From: Lachnospiraceae bacterium
GTDB lineage: Bacteria; Bacillota; Clostridia; Lachnospirales; Lachnospiraceae
Direction of reading: 5' to 3'
DNA length: 64,000 bases
Assembly (NCBI GenBank): GCA_017623675.1
Contig: JAGAOO010000063.1
Span: 1-64,000 of the forward strand
Shown piece by piece: positions 42,559 to 51,402 of the stretch. The first letter of the stretch is position 1; each line of letters begins with the position of its first letter. A program made the translations under genes and the position numbers. Under the pieces are notes generated by a model that had not been told where the DNA came from, made no database searches, and was given only the letters and a program-made list of their open reading frames with translations.

Positions 42559-43959
42559 ATGCAGAAGAAAACCGAAAATACAGAGGAATTAAGCGGATTT
42601 AAGAAATATTTCCATGATTTGTTCGACATGCGGACAGATATGATGAGTTATGAAGAAATTGATGAAATGATGGAGGAAAATACCGTCATTCATGGTGCAA
42701 ATATGTGGATTTTAATGTTGGCTGTGTTAATTGCTTCCATTGGTCTGAACATGAATTCCACTGCCGTTATTATCGGTGCTATGTTAATTTCTCCATTGAT
42801 GAGTGGAATTATGACCATGGGGTATTCGTTAGCAGTTCGGGATTTGACCCTGTTAAGAAAGTCTTTGAAGCGCTTTGCTACACAGGTTGGTATCAGTTTG
42901 ATTGCGGCTACGATTTACTTCCTTATTACGCCTTTGGATGACCCGACGGCAGAAATGATTGCCAGAACCAATCCTACTTTATGGGATGTTATGATTGCTT
43001 TGTTTGGTGGTATTGCCGGTATGATTGGAAATACCAGACAGAAAAAGGGAAACGTGATTCCGGGTGTGGCAATTGCAACTGCATTAATGCCGCCCCTTTG
43101 TACCGCAGGCTATGGTATTGCCTCTTTACAGCCACGGTTTATTTTTGGAGCCTTCTATCTGTTCTTAATTAATACTATGTTTATTATGTTGTCTTCTTCA
43201 TTTGTGGCAGCCGCCCTAAAGGTGCCTCGTCACAGACATATTCGTCCGGCTCAGCAGAAACGGATTAACCGGACGATTATTGCCATTACGATTATCATGG
43301 TGGTTCCCAGTGTATATATTGGTATGATTACAGTACGAGATTCTGTCGTTGATCATAATATTTCCAATTATTTAGAAAATGAATTTGTATTTCAGGATAC
43401 CCAGTTAGTTCAAAGCAGTAGCGATACTAAGAATAAGGTGATTTCTGTTTCACTGATTGGTGTACCAATACCGGATGAGACAATTGATACATTGGAAAAG
43501 GAGTTGGAACGCTATAATTTGGAGGATTATTCCTTGCACGTGACCCAGAATATGGTATTGGATGATGGCGAGGTGGAGGATACGGATAAAATCACCATTG
43601 CTATTCAGGAGAATACCATTTCAGATTTGCAGAAGCAATTAGATGAAACGCAAGAGCAGTTGACGGAAATGCAAACGCAAGTAGAAGCGTATGAGAATCA
43701 AATGGAATCTGAAATTGACTGTTCAGAAATTTCCAAGAAAGCCTTGAATATATTTACTGGTGTTGACGCCTGTAGCTGTGGTATTATGACAGATACGGAA
43801 GGGGAATATATTCTGTTCGTAGCAGAGACGGTTGAACCGTTATCGGCAGACGAAAAAGAAGCATTGACCAACTGGCTGAAGACGGAAACCGGTTTGAGTC
43901 GGGTAGAATTGTTGGAGAGAGAAAAAGAACCGGATGGAACAGAAGCACCGGAAGAATAG
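42559..43959 (+). CDS. DUF389 membrane protein with C-terminal coiled coil
   Basis: 466 residues from the ATG at 42559, with GAGAGGG upstream. The core is DUF389/TIGR00341: MNSTAVIIGAMLISPLMSGI, GGIAGMIGNTRQKKGNVIPG and IATALMPPLCTAGYGIA, with about six hydrophobic segments. After residue 275 comes an extracytoplasmic or cytoplasmic soluble part with a coiled coil (ISDLQKQLDETQEQLTEMQT), longer than typical members. No function is known for the family with confidence; the aroB gene follows 22 bases later. Confidence 0.83.
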   Translation: MQKKTENTEELSGFKKYFHDLFDMRTDMMSYEEIDEMMEENTVIHGANMWILMLAVLIASIGLNMNSTAVIIGAMLISPLMSGIMTMGYSLAVRDLTLLRKSLKRFATQVGISLIAATIYFLITPLDDPTAEMIARTNPTLWDVMIALFGGIAGMIGNTRQKKGNVIPGVAIATALMPPLCTAGYGIASLQPRFIFGAFYLFLINTMFIMLSSSFVAAALKVPRHRHIRPAQQKRINRTIIAITIIMVVPSVYIGMITVRDSVVDHNISNYLENEFVFQDTQLVQSSSDTKNKVISVSLIGVPIPDETIDTLEKELERYNLEDYSLHVTQNMVLDDGEVEDTDKITIAIQENTISDLQKQLDETQEQLTEMQTQVEAYENQMESEIDCSEISKKALNIFTGVDACSCGIMTDTEGEYILFVAETVEPLSADEKEALTNWLKTETGLSRVELLEREKEPDGTEAPEE

Positions 43960-43981
43960 ATGGCAGGATAGGAGAAGAACC

Positions 43982-45094
43982 ATGAGCGTATTTAACGTAG
44001 AATTGAAAAAAGTAGTCGATGACAGCTATGAAATTGAAGTTGGATTTGAATTAGAGCATAAATTAATCGAGGATATTCAGAATGGTTTGGTTGGCAAGCT
44101 TCATAAGTTTGCAGTTATTACAGACAGTATTGTAAAAGATTTGTATGGCAGCCGGATTCATAATCTGTTGTTAGAAGCCGGGTATCAGGCAGATTTATTT
44201 GTCTTTGAGGCAGGAGAAACCAGTAAGACCAGAAAGACAAAGGAAGAAATCGAGGATGCCATGCTGGCAAAGGGCTATCGGAGAGATTGTTGTATTATAG
44301 CCGTTGGCGGCGGTGTGGTTACAGATTTGGCAGGTTTTGTGGCAGGAACCTATGGCAGAGGAATCCCATTTATCAACTATGCTACAACACTGTTGGCGGC
44401 AGCAGATGCTTCTGTGGGTGGAAAAACAGCAGTTGATACTCCTTTGGCAACGAATCTCATTGGTTTGTTTAATCAGCCGGAAAAGGTCTATCTGGATATT
44501 GCTACATGGAAAACGCTACCGAGACGACAGGTGGCAAGTGGTATGGCAGAGACAATTAAGCATGCTATGCTGGCAGACCGGGAATTCTTCCGGTACTTAG
44601 ATGCACATATGGAAGAGATTATGGCAATCGAGAAAGAAGCCTGTGAACATATAGCACAGGTGAACTGTAAGGTTAAATATCAGGTGGTTATGAAGGATGA
44701 ACGGGAAAGTGGGTTGCGTGAAATTCTGAATCTGGGGCATACCGTTGGACGTGCCATTGAGACTGTGAGCGATTACCGTTTATTACATGGTGAAGCGGTG
44801 TCCATTGGTCTGGTAGCAGAAGCCAATCTGGCATTGAAATTGGGATATATAACGGAAGAAGAACGGGATGCAGTGGCAGCATTGTTACAGAAAGCAGAAT
44901 TACCAACTGCCATACCGGATTATATTGACCGGGAAGCTCTGGTGAAAAAACTGTATACCGACAAAAAGGTACGGGATGGCAAGCTACGTTTCGTGATTCA
45001 AAAGGGAATCGGTGATATTGTGGAATTCGAACCGGGTGTATTTGCAACCCCAATTGAAGAAAGTGTTGCAAGAGAAATAATAATGCAGATGTAG
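43982..45094 (+). CDS. aroB: 3-dehydroquinate synthase
   Basis: 370 residues from the ATG at 43982 (AGGAG upstream). It converts DAHP to 3-dehydroquinate in the shikimate pathway, using NAD and a metal. NAD site AVGGGVVTDLAGFVAGTYGR; metal ligands in SGMAETIKHAML (Glu), ILNLGHTVGRAIE (His) and LLHGEAVSIGL (His) are all kept. The usual GHTFGH is GHTVGR, and DASVGGKTG appears as DASVGGKTA, both small departures. No other shikimate genes are near, so it is isolated behind the DUF389 gene. It could make a relative of DHQ, but the key residues argue for the standard enzyme. Confidence 0.9.
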   Translation: MSVFNVELKKVVDDSYEIEVGFELEHKLIEDIQNGLVGKLHKFAVITDSIVKDLYGSRIHNLLLEAGYQADLFVFEAGETSKTRKTKEEIEDAMLAKGYRRDCCIIAVGGGVVTDLAGFVAGTYGRGIPFINYATTLLAAADASVGGKTAVDTPLATNLIGLFNQPEKVYLDIATWKTLPRRQVASGMAETIKHAMLADREFFRYLDAHMEEIMAIEKEACEHIAQVNCKVKYQVVMKDERESGLREILNLGHTVGRAIETVSDYRLLHGEAVSIGLVAEANLALKLGYITEEERDAVAALLQKAELPTAIPDYIDREALVKKLYTDKKVRDGKLRFVIQKGIGDIVEFEPGVFATPIEESVAREIIMQM

Positions 45095-45205
45095 CAATTG
45101 CTGCCTTTGATGTGGCGGATGTGTTGTGTTATGCAGTGGGCTGTCTGCTGTTAGGTGGTTGGGAATTGGTAAGATATAATAGGATTGACAAAGAGTGATA
45201 AGGAA

Positions 45206-45253
45206 GAAGCATAATCGGCAAATATTATAATTGCCAATTATGCTTCTTTTTCT
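45206..45253 (+). terminator. Terminator after aroB
   Basis: GAAGCATAATCGGCAA at 45206-45221 pairs with TTGCCAATTATGCTTC at 45231-45246 with one mismatch, then a T-run. Confidence 0.85.
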
Positions 45254-45272
45254 ATTTCACCACCAATACCCA

Positions 45273-45300
45273 AATGTCAACTAATTAATTAGTTGACATT
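45273..45300. promoter_or_regulatory. Perfect 28-bp palindrome over the -35 of the kinase operon
   Basis: AATGTCAACTAATT followed at once by its exact inverse complement (45273-45300). The right arm contains TTGACA (45293-45298), a -35 box for a TATACT at 45314-45319. The spacer is only 15 bases. The position suggests an operator for the HTH protein encoded downstream. Confidence 0.75.
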
Positions 45301-45342
45301 GCGCTGTTTTGCATATACTATGAAGATAAGAGAGGTGGTAAT

Positions 45343-45936
45343 ATGGGAAAAAACGAGCGTGGTGCAGGAAGAAAAAGTTCATTAACAGAAGAACAGTTTA
45401 TAGTAATCAAGAAGCGACATGAAGAGGGAGAAACGATTACTGCTTTAGCACAAGAATATGGTATTTCCAGACAGGCATTATCAAAAAGAATGAATTCAAA
45501 AAAGGAAGATGTGGATATTATATGTCAATCACTGGCACAATGGAGAAAGCAGAATCAGGATTTTCAAGTAGAAGATATGGAACGGTATCAGATGCGAATG
45601 GACTATATGTGTGAGGATACGAATTGTACCAGTATTTTAATTGATTTTCAAAACAGGAATATTCTGGTGAAGAACGACACAGAGAACCCATTGCATCGGG
45701 CATTTGGAATTAAAGCAAAGCCGGATTGGAAAGACTTCGAAGAATTTTTAAAGGAACGGTGTGTTTCGGAGAGCAGGATCGGATTAGACGTGATTTTAAA
45801 TCAATTGGGGTTAGATACTTATGATCCGCTTGCCATAGTGGAGAAGACCCATGGGAGAATGGCAGAGGACTTACAATGGATTCGTCTGTCTTATTATACA
45901 AAAAGAACGGAGAAAATGGTATGCAAACAGTCATAA
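45343..45936 (+). CDS. HTH protein with a HipA-like N-subdomain, partner of the kinase
   Basis: 197 residues. Residues 1-55 include a resolvase-like helix-turn-helix (TITALAQEYGISRQALSKRM). The rest, including FEEFLKERCVSESRIGLDVI, LNQLGLDTYDPLAIVEKTHG and EDLQWIRLSY, follows the pattern that in single-chain HipA-like kinases of Firmicutes precedes the catalytic domain (a WW..R..P.SR.G motif, then a GLSL.D.YW motif). The catalytic part is in the next gene, overlapping by 16 bases. So the kinase seems split in two. It likely binds the palindrome upstream and controls the operon. Family placement is by pattern only. Confidence 0.6.
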   Translation: MGKNERGAGRKSSLTEEQFIVIKKRHEEGETITALAQEYGISRQALSKRMNSKKEDVDIICQSLAQWRKQNQDFQVEDMERYQMRMDYMCEDTNCTSILIDFQNRNILVKNDTENPLHRAFGIKAKPDWKDFEEFLKERCVSESRIGLDVILNQLGLDTYDPLAIVEKTHGRMAEDLQWIRLSYYTKRTEKMVCKQS

Positions 45937-46739
45937 TGGAGCAGGAATTAACTTCATTTGGAGTGGGCTATACATCCAAAGGAAATCAAATGAAATGGTG
46001 TCAGAATGAGGCCTGGTATAAAGCAGATGGATTTGGTTATGAGAGTTTGGCGGAATCGGTTGTTTCCCGATTATTAAGATGTAGTACCATCGGGAATTTT
46101 GTTTCATATGAACCTGTAAGAATTCAGTATGGGGAGAAGGAATATCGGGGATGTCGTAGTTTGAATTTTAAGAAAGAACAGGAAGAAATTATTACACTGG
46201 AACGTTTGTCCAGACAATATACCGGGTTTGGACTGGCAAAAGAACTGGGACGAATTGCAGATGTTAAACAGAGAATTCAGTACACAGTAGAATTGGTAGA
46301 GACCATTACCGGATTAGAAAACTTTGGACAGTATTTATGCCAAATGATAGAAATGGATGCATTTTTTCTGAACGAAGATCGTCATACCAATAACATGGCA
46401 GTGTTATATGATGTTGGAAATGGAGAATATCGGTTATGTCCGTTTTTTGATATGGGGTTATCATTGTTTGCGGATACCAAAGAGGCCTATCCGATTAATC
46501 AGGATTATGAAATGTGTCGGAAAAAAATTGTAGCGAAACCATTTTGCAGAGATTTTGATGAACAGTTAGATGCTGTTAATGAATTGTATGGTTATCAATT
46601 GCATTTTCACAGAACTTTAGGTGAACTATTACAAGAACTGAATGATTTGCAGGAAGATTATGATGCAGAAGAATGGAAACGGGTAGAAGAAACCTTGCGT
46701 AATCAGGCAAGGAAGTATCAATATATGTTTAATATTTAA
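45921..46739 (+). CDS. HipA-like serine/threonine kinase domain protein
   Basis: 272 residues from the ATG at 45921, which has GGAG 7 bases upstream; longer (45876) and shorter (45939) starts exist. The catalytic loop is EMDAFFLNEDRHTNNMAVLY, matching the HipA loop with catalytic Asp and Asn, and the metal-binding DFG-like motif is CPFFDMGLSL. A P-loop region is less clear. HipA phosphorylates tRNA synthetases and arrests growth; other members have different targets. With the upstream HTH protein it may be a toxin-antitoxin-like unit. Confidence 0.72.
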   Translation: MQTVIMEQELTSFGVGYTSKGNQMKWCQNEAWYKADGFGYESLAESVVSRLLRCSTIGNFVSYEPVRIQYGEKEYRGCRSLNFKKEQEEIITLERLSRQYTGFGLAKELGRIADVKQRIQYTVELVETITGLENFGQYLCQMIEMDAFFLNEDRHTNNMAVLYDVGNGEYRLCPFFDMGLSLFADTKEAYPINQDYEMCRKKIVAKPFCRDFDEQLDAVNELYGYQLHFHRTLGELLQELNDLQEDYDAEEWKRVEETLRNQARKYQYMFNI

Positions 46740-46745
46740 TATACA

Positions 46746-46787
46746 TTGACAATTATCTATGTATATGTTACTATTTCATACATAGAT
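46746..46787 (+). promoter_or_regulatory. Promoter and ArsR-type operator
   Basis: TTGACA at 46746-46751 and TACTAT at 46769-46774, 17 bases apart. ATCTATGTAT (46755-46764) and ATACATAGAT (46778-46787) are exact inverted repeats flanking the -10 element, a usual ArsR arrangement. Confidence 0.8.
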
Positions 46788-46810
46788 AAATATCAATGTG
46801 AGGTGATAAA

Positions 46811-47104
46811 ATGGAAGTAACAGAGTATGCTGCAATCTGTAAGGCATTAGGAGATTCGAATCGGTTGCAAATCGTACAAATGTTGTCAGATGGTGAAAAG
46901 TGTGGTTGTAAACTACTGGAAGCCTTTAAAATCACACAACCCACCCTATCTCATCATATGAAGATACTATGTGATTGCAAGCTTGTAAACGATAGAAAAG
47001 AGGGAAAATGGCATCATTATTCCTTAAATTGTGAAACACTCAGAGAGTTCAAGAAATTTACGGAACATCTATCCTGTACACGGGAAGGTTGTGATTGCTT
47101 GTGA
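46811..47104 (+). CDS. arsR: ArsR-family metalloregulator
   Basis: 97 residues. Winged helix: ALGDSNRLQIVQMLSDGEKC, LLEAFKITQPTLSHHMKILC, GKWHHYSLN. The CGC motif (KCGCKL) at the start of the recognition region is the As(III)/Sb(III)-binding type, and a second Cys pair follows in the next helix (ILCDCKLV). It binds the inverted repeat upstream and is released by metalloid. The stop overlaps the start of the permease gene (GTGA). Confidence 0.92.
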   Translation: MEVTEYAAICKALGDSNRLQIVQMLSDGEKCGCKLLEAFKITQPTLSHHMKILCDCKLVNDRKEGKWHHYSLNCETLREFKKFTEHLSCTREGCDCL

Positions 47105-48099
47105 TTTGGCAGTTTATTACAGAACAAATTCTTGGTATGAAGTGGCTGAATGATCTGATTGGAAATATTCTGGAACGAGTAGGACTGAATGTTTCCGGAA
47201 AGCTGGGAGGAAGTATTCAGTTTTTCATTTATGATGTAATCAAAATCACTATATTACTGTGTGTGTTGATTTATCTGATTTCCTATATACAGAGCTATTT
47301 CCCACCAGAAAGAAGCAAACAGATATTGGGAAAATTTCATGGAATCGGTGCAAATTGTATAGCGGCACTTTTGGGAACGGTTACACCATTTTGTTCCTGT
47401 TCATCCATTCCGCTTTTTATTGGATTTACAAGTGCAGGGCTCCCTCTGGGTGTAACCTTTTCATTCTTAATTTCATCACCTATGGTAGACCTTGGAAGTC
47501 TGGTACTTTTGATGAGTATTTTTGGAACAAAAGTAGCAGTGATTTATGTTATTGTAGGTCTGATGATAGCAGTCATTGGCGGCACACTAATTGAAAAAAT
47601 GCACATGGAACAATATGTGGAGGATTTTATTTTAAAGGCACATGCCGTTGATATTGACAGTCCCACACTTTCACAAAAAGACCGTCTATCCTATGCAAAA
47701 GAGCAGGTAGTAGCCACATTTAAGAAAGTGTTTCCATATATTCTGTTGGGTGTTGCAGTTGGTGCAGTTATTCATAATTGGATACCGGAAGCATGGATTG
47801 AAATGATTCTTGGCAGTCATAATCCATTTGGAGTTGTTCTTGCTACACTGGTTGGTATCCCTATGTATGCAGATATTTTTGGTACAATACCGGTTGCAGA
47901 AGCATTGTTGTCAAAGGGTGCACAATTAGGAACGATTTTGAGTTTTATGATGGCGGTTACAACACTGAGTCTTCCGTCATTGATTATGTTGAAAAAAGCG
48001 ATAAAACCAAAGCTGTTAGGGGTATTTATTGCAATATGTACAATAGGAATTATCCTCGTTGGGTACTTGTTTAATCTTTTGCAGGGGTATATTATTTAG
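47101..48099 (+). CDS. ArsP/DUF318-type permease
   Basis: 332 residues from a GTG at 47101 that overlaps the arsR stop. About eight to ten hydrophobic segments, with the family motif TPFCSCSSIPLFIGFTSAGL and a second copy-like region GIPMYADIFGTIPVAEALL. ArsP proteins export trivalent organoarsenicals; related DUF318 permeases of unknown substrate occur with ArsR. The cysteine pair CSC fits arsenical binding. The gene is followed by a small thioredoxin-fold protein, a pairing known for this family. Confidence 0.85.
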   Translation: MIWQFITEQILGMKWLNDLIGNILERVGLNVSGKLGGSIQFFIYDVIKITILLCVLIYLISYIQSYFPPERSKQILGKFHGIGANCIAALLGTVTPFCSCSSIPLFIGFTSAGLPLGVTFSFLISSPMVDLGSLVLLMSIFGTKVAVIYVIVGLMIAVIGGTLIEKMHMEQYVEDFILKAHAVDIDSPTLSQKDRLSYAKEQVVATFKKVFPYILLGVAVGAVIHNWIPEAWIEMILGSHNPFGVVLATLVGIPMYADIFGTIPVAEALLSKGAQLGTILSFMMAVTTLSLPSLIMLKKAIKPKLLGVFIAICTIGIILVGYLFNLLQGYII

Positions 48100-48118
48100 A
48101 ATATAGGAGGATAAGGAA

Positions 48119-48475
48119 ATGGGATTATTTGGATTAGGTAAAAAGAAATCAGAAAAAGAAACAAGTTGCTGTTGTAATGCGGACTGTACCCCGGAAACAA
48201 TGGAACAGGCAGAAATGGATAAAAAGCAGCAAGGTGTGAAAATATTAGGCAGTGGCTGTGATAAGTGTAATCAGCTTGAGGAGGCTACTCTTCAGGCACT
48301 TTCTGAATTGGGAATGGATACCACCATTGACCATGTGAGAGATTTTGAGAAAATAGCTGCTTATGGGGTTATGACAACTCCGGCTTTGGTGGTGGATGGC
48401 AAGGTTGTGTCTTATGGAAAAGTTCTGAAAAAAGACGAAGTGGTTGGTATTTTGAAAAAGGAAAGATGCCAATAG
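48119..48475 (+). CDS. Thioredoxin-like small protein with Cys-rich N-terminus
   Basis: 118 residues. The C-terminal 80 residues are a TM0996/MTH895-type glutaredoxin fold with the redox pair GSGCDKCNQLE and cis-proline YGVMTTPALVVDG. The N-terminus has a Cys cluster (TSCCCNADC) that could bind a metalloid. It is likely the reductant or a metalloid carrier for the permease upstream, in the same operon (19 bases). Confidence 0.82.
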   Translation: MGLFGLGKKKSEKETSCCCNADCTPETMEQAEMDKKQQGVKILGSGCDKCNQLEEATLQALSELGMDTTIDHVRDFEKIAAYGVMTTPALVVDGKVVSYGKVLKKDEVVGILKKERCQ

Positions 48476-48493
48476 AATGAAAGGAAAATTTCT

Positions 48494-48649
48494 ATGTTGA
48501 AAAAACCTAAAGTCGCATTTATTTGTGTTCATAATTCCTGCCGAAGTCAGATTGCAGAGGCACTTGGAAAGAACCTCGCTTCCGATGTGTTTGAAAGCTA
48601 TTCGGCAGGAACAGAGGTAAATCGGATGAAGAATTTATACGAATCATGA
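48494..48649 (+). pseudogene. arsC: Truncated ArsC-type arsenate reductase
   Basis: 51 codons. The start KKPKVAFICVHNSCRSQIAEA has the full low-molecular-weight phosphatase loop (Cys-x5-Arg) of thioredoxin-coupled arsenate reductase. The next expected segment continues to YSAGTEV, then about eight to nine residues are missing before RMKNLY, and the frame stops after LYES. ArsC is normally about 130 residues with two further cysteines, which are lost, so the gene is a dead remnant of the ars operon. Confidence 0.7.
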
Positions 48650-48693
48650 AGAAAATAGAAGAAAAGATAGTAGAGTTAAAGGGAGGAATGGAT

Positions 48694-49821
48694 ATGGATT
48701 TCGGAGCAAAGAAGTTAGGTTTTGGATTAATGCGGTTGCCGTCTACGGACCCGGAGGATCCATCCCAAATTGATATAGAACTTACAAAGAAAATGGTAGA
48801 TACATTCTTGGAACGCGGCTTTACATATTTTGATACTGCGTGGATGTATTGTGGTTTCAAAAGTGAAGATGCAACCAAAGAGGTGTTGGTCAGTCGGCAT
48901 CCAAGAGACAGCTATACTCTGGCAACGAAGTTGCATGCCGGATTTCTGAAGACAAAAGAGGATCGGGATAGAATCTTTGAGGAACAGAGACGAAAGACCG
49001 GAGTAGAATATTTCGATTATTATCTGTTGCATGATATCGGTCAGGACCATTATGAGGTATATAAGAAATTGGACTGCTTCACTTGGATTCAGGAGAAGAA
49101 AGAACAAGGTCTGGTAAAGCATATTGGCTTCTCCTTCCATGACAATGCGGACTTATTAGATAAGGTGCTAACGGAGCATCCGGAAATGGAATTCGTACAG
49201 CTTCAAATCAATTATCTGGATTGGGAAAGTGAAGGAATTCAATCCCGAAAGTGCTATGAGGTAGCAGTAAAGCACAACAAACCGGTTATTGTCATGGAAC
49301 CGGTCAAGGGCGGTACTCTGGCTGCTGTACCGGCAGAGGTGGAACAGTTATTGAAAGGCTATCATCCGGACATGTCCATTCCGTCCTGGGCAATCCGATT
49401 CGCAGCCGGCTTAGACAACGTTAAAATGGTACTAAGTGGCATGAGTAATATGGAACAGTTGATTGATAATACCAATTATATGGCAGAGTTACAGCCTTTG
49501 AACGAAGAAGAACAGGAAATCATACGAAAGGCTACGGATATGATTAATTCGAATATTGTCATCCCATGTACCGGCTGCTCTTATTGTACCGACGGATGTC
49601 CGAAGAAGATTGCCATTCCGAAATATTTTTCCTTATATAATGCAGATAAGCAGGAGGTAAAAGGGAAAGGCTGGACTCCGCAGGGCGAATATTATGACCG
49701 CCTGACAAAGACGTTCGGTAAGGCAAGTGATTGCATTGGTTGCAAGCAGTGTGAACGTGCCTGTCCACAGCATCTGCCAATTGCAGAATATTTGAAGGAA
49801 GTTGCAAGCTATTTTGAATAG
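48694..49821 (+). CDS. Aldo/keto reductase with C-terminal ferredoxin-type cluster domain
   Basis: 375 residues from the ATG at 48694 (GGGAGG 7 bases upstream); a start at 48646 overlaps the arsC remnant. The aldo/keto reductase barrel is seen in [23 protein letters not shown] and [10 protein letters not shown]. The catalytic tyrosine is in AWMYCG and the Lys in ATKLHAG. Residues about 285-355 hold eight cysteines in two clusters: [11 protein letters not shown] and [11 protein letters not shown], a 2[4Fe-4S] ferredoxin-like tail. This anaerobe family may couple NAD(P)H or ferredoxin to carbonyl reduction. Lone gene. Confidence 0.88.
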   Translation: MDFGAKKLGFGLMRLPSTDPEDPSQIDIELTKKMVDTFLERGFTYFDTAWMYCGFKSEDATKEVLVSRHPRDSYTLATKLHAGFLKTKEDRDRIFEEQRRKTGVEYFDYYLLHDIGQDHYEVYKKLDCFTWIQEKKEQGLVKHIGFSFHDNADLLDKVLTEHPEMEFVQLQINYLDWESEGIQSRKCYEVAVKHNKPVIVMEPVKGGTLAAVPAEVEQLLKGYHPDMSIPSWAIRFAAGLDNVKMVLSGMSNMEQLIDNTNYMAELQPLNEEEQEIIRKATDMINSNIVIPCTGCSYCTDGCPKKIAIPKYFSLYNADKQEVKGKGWTPQGEYYDRLTKTFGKASDCIGCKQCERACPQHLPIAEYLKEVASYFE

Positions 49822-49854
49822 TATTGAAACTTATTTGAATTATGGTGGAAATGC

Positions 49855-49884
49855 TTGCAAATTTCAAATATTGGAGTATATTAT
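49855..49884 (+). promoter_or_regulatory. Candidate promoter of the ATP synthase operon
   Basis: TTGCAA at 49855-49860 and TATTAT at 49879-49884 with an 18-base spacer, about 36 bases before the first gene. Confidence 0.55.
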
Positions 49885-49919
49885 AGGTGAACAAAATTGG
49901 AACAAAGGAGATGATGCTG

Positions 49920-50606
49920 ATGGACAAAATTGCGGAACGACTGCTGGAAGAGTTGAACTGTGAAACTGTATTTACGATTCCTATTTTTGGCGGAATTGCA
50001 GTGTCTGAATCTGTAGTTGTCACATGGATTATCATGGCAGTTTTGATTTTGATTTCCATTATTCTTACCAGAAATTTGAAAATCAATCATATCAGTAAAC
50101 GGCAGGCGGTTGCTGAATTTATTGTCACAAAGTTGACCGGGATGTGTGAGGACATGGTTGGACCGGAAGGGAAGCGGTACACCTGTTATTTGGCTACTGT
50201 ATTGATTTATATTGGCGTTGCTAATATTATCGGACTTTTTGGGTTGAAATCACCAACGAAGGACTTGAATGTTACTGTGGCATTGGCACTGATGAGTATT
50301 ATCTTAGTTGAATTCGCAGGTATATACCAGCATGGTGTTAAGAAATGGCTGCATAAATTTACAGAACCGATTGCGATTGTTACACCAATTAATATTTTGG
50401 AGATTGTGACAAAACCATTATCACTATGTATGCGACTTTTCGGTAACGTATTAGGTGCATTTGTAATTATGGAGCTGCTAAAAATGGTGGTTCCGGTTTT
50501 CATACCGGCTGTATTCTGTCTGTACTTTGATGTTTTTGATGGTCTGTTACAGGCATATGTATTCGTATTCCTGACATCGTTGTACATTAAGGAAGCGGTT
50601 GAATAA
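49920..50606 (+). CDS. atpB: F-type ATP synthase subunit a
   Basis: 228 residues from the ATG at 49920, with AAGGAG at 49904-49909; earlier ATG codons are too near that site. The essential arginine is in SLCMRLFGNVLGAFV, facing the c-ring, and the channel helix TEPIAIVTPINILE is present. Membrane stator subunit that forms the proton half-channels. First gene of the operon; no atpI precedes it. Confidence 0.93.
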   Translation: MDKIAERLLEELNCETVFTIPIFGGIAVSESVVVTWIIMAVLILISIILTRNLKINHISKRQAVAEFIVTKLTGMCEDMVGPEGKRYTCYLATVLIYIGVANIIGLFGLKSPTKDLNVTVALALMSIILVEFAGIYQHGVKKWLHKFTEPIAIVTPINILEIVTKPLSLCMRLFGNVLGAFVIMELLKMVVPVFIPAVFCLYFDVFDGLLQAYVFVFLTSLYIKEAVE

Positions 50607-50616
50607 TGTATGTTAA

Positions 50617-50895
<279 letters not shown>

Positions 50896-50916
50896 TCAGA
50901 AAGGCAGGTTGGTAAC

Positions 50917-51402
50917 ATGCTCCGATTAGATTGGAATATATTATTTACTGTTATTAATCTGATTGTGCTTTTTATTGCAATGAGAATTTTTCTCTTCAAA
51001 CCGGTTCAGAAGATTATTGCAGCCAGACAGGAAGAGGCAGACCGGCAGTTTGCAGATGCAGCGGCTTCAAAGGAAGAGGCAGAGCAGTTGAAAACTCAGT
51101 ATGAGGAGTCACTTGCCAATGCAGAAAAAGAAAAAGTACAGACGATACAGGAAGCAAGAAAAACAGCAGATCAGGAGTACCATCGGATTGTTAGTGATGC
51201 GGAAGCAGTAGCGAAGCAGTTGAAGGAAGATGCAAAGACAGAAGCAGAGACTCAGAAAGCTCAGATTCTTAAAAATGCAGAGAAAGAAATTGCCAGCATG
51301 GTAGTGGATGCTGCTGAAAAGGTAGTAGGCGGAAAGAGCGGTTCAGAGGTGGATTATGCGCTCTATAATGAATTTATAGATAAAGCAGGTGAGAAATCGT
51401 GA
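50917..51402 (+). CDS. atpF: F-type ATP synthase subunit b
   Basis: 161 residues. One membrane helix (about 5-27, ILFTVINLIVLFIAMRIFLF) and then a long charged helix (QEEADRQFADAAASKEEAEQ, AEKEKVQTIQEARKTADQEY), the peripheral stalk. Overlaps the following fused gene by 4 bases (GTGA), consistent with coupled translation. Confidence 0.92.
   Translation: MLRLDWNILFTVINLIVLFIAMRIFLFKPVQKIIAARQEEADRQFADAAASKEEAEQLKTQYEESLANAEKEKVQTIQEARKTADQEYHRIVSDAEAVAKQLKEDAKTEAETQKAQILKNAEKEIASMVVDAAEKVVGGKSGSEVDYALYNEFIDKAGEKS

Noticed and set aside
43982..45094. aroB considered as a 2-deoxy-scyllo-inosose or other DHQ-synthase-like enzyme
   Set aside because: The metal ligands and NAD site match dehydroquinate synthase well, and no aminoglycoside or secondary-metabolite genes are near.
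45273..45300. 28-bp palindrome considered as a second terminator after aroB
   Set aside because: A complete terminator already lies just upstream (45206-45253), no T-run follows, and the right arm forms the -35 box of the next operon.
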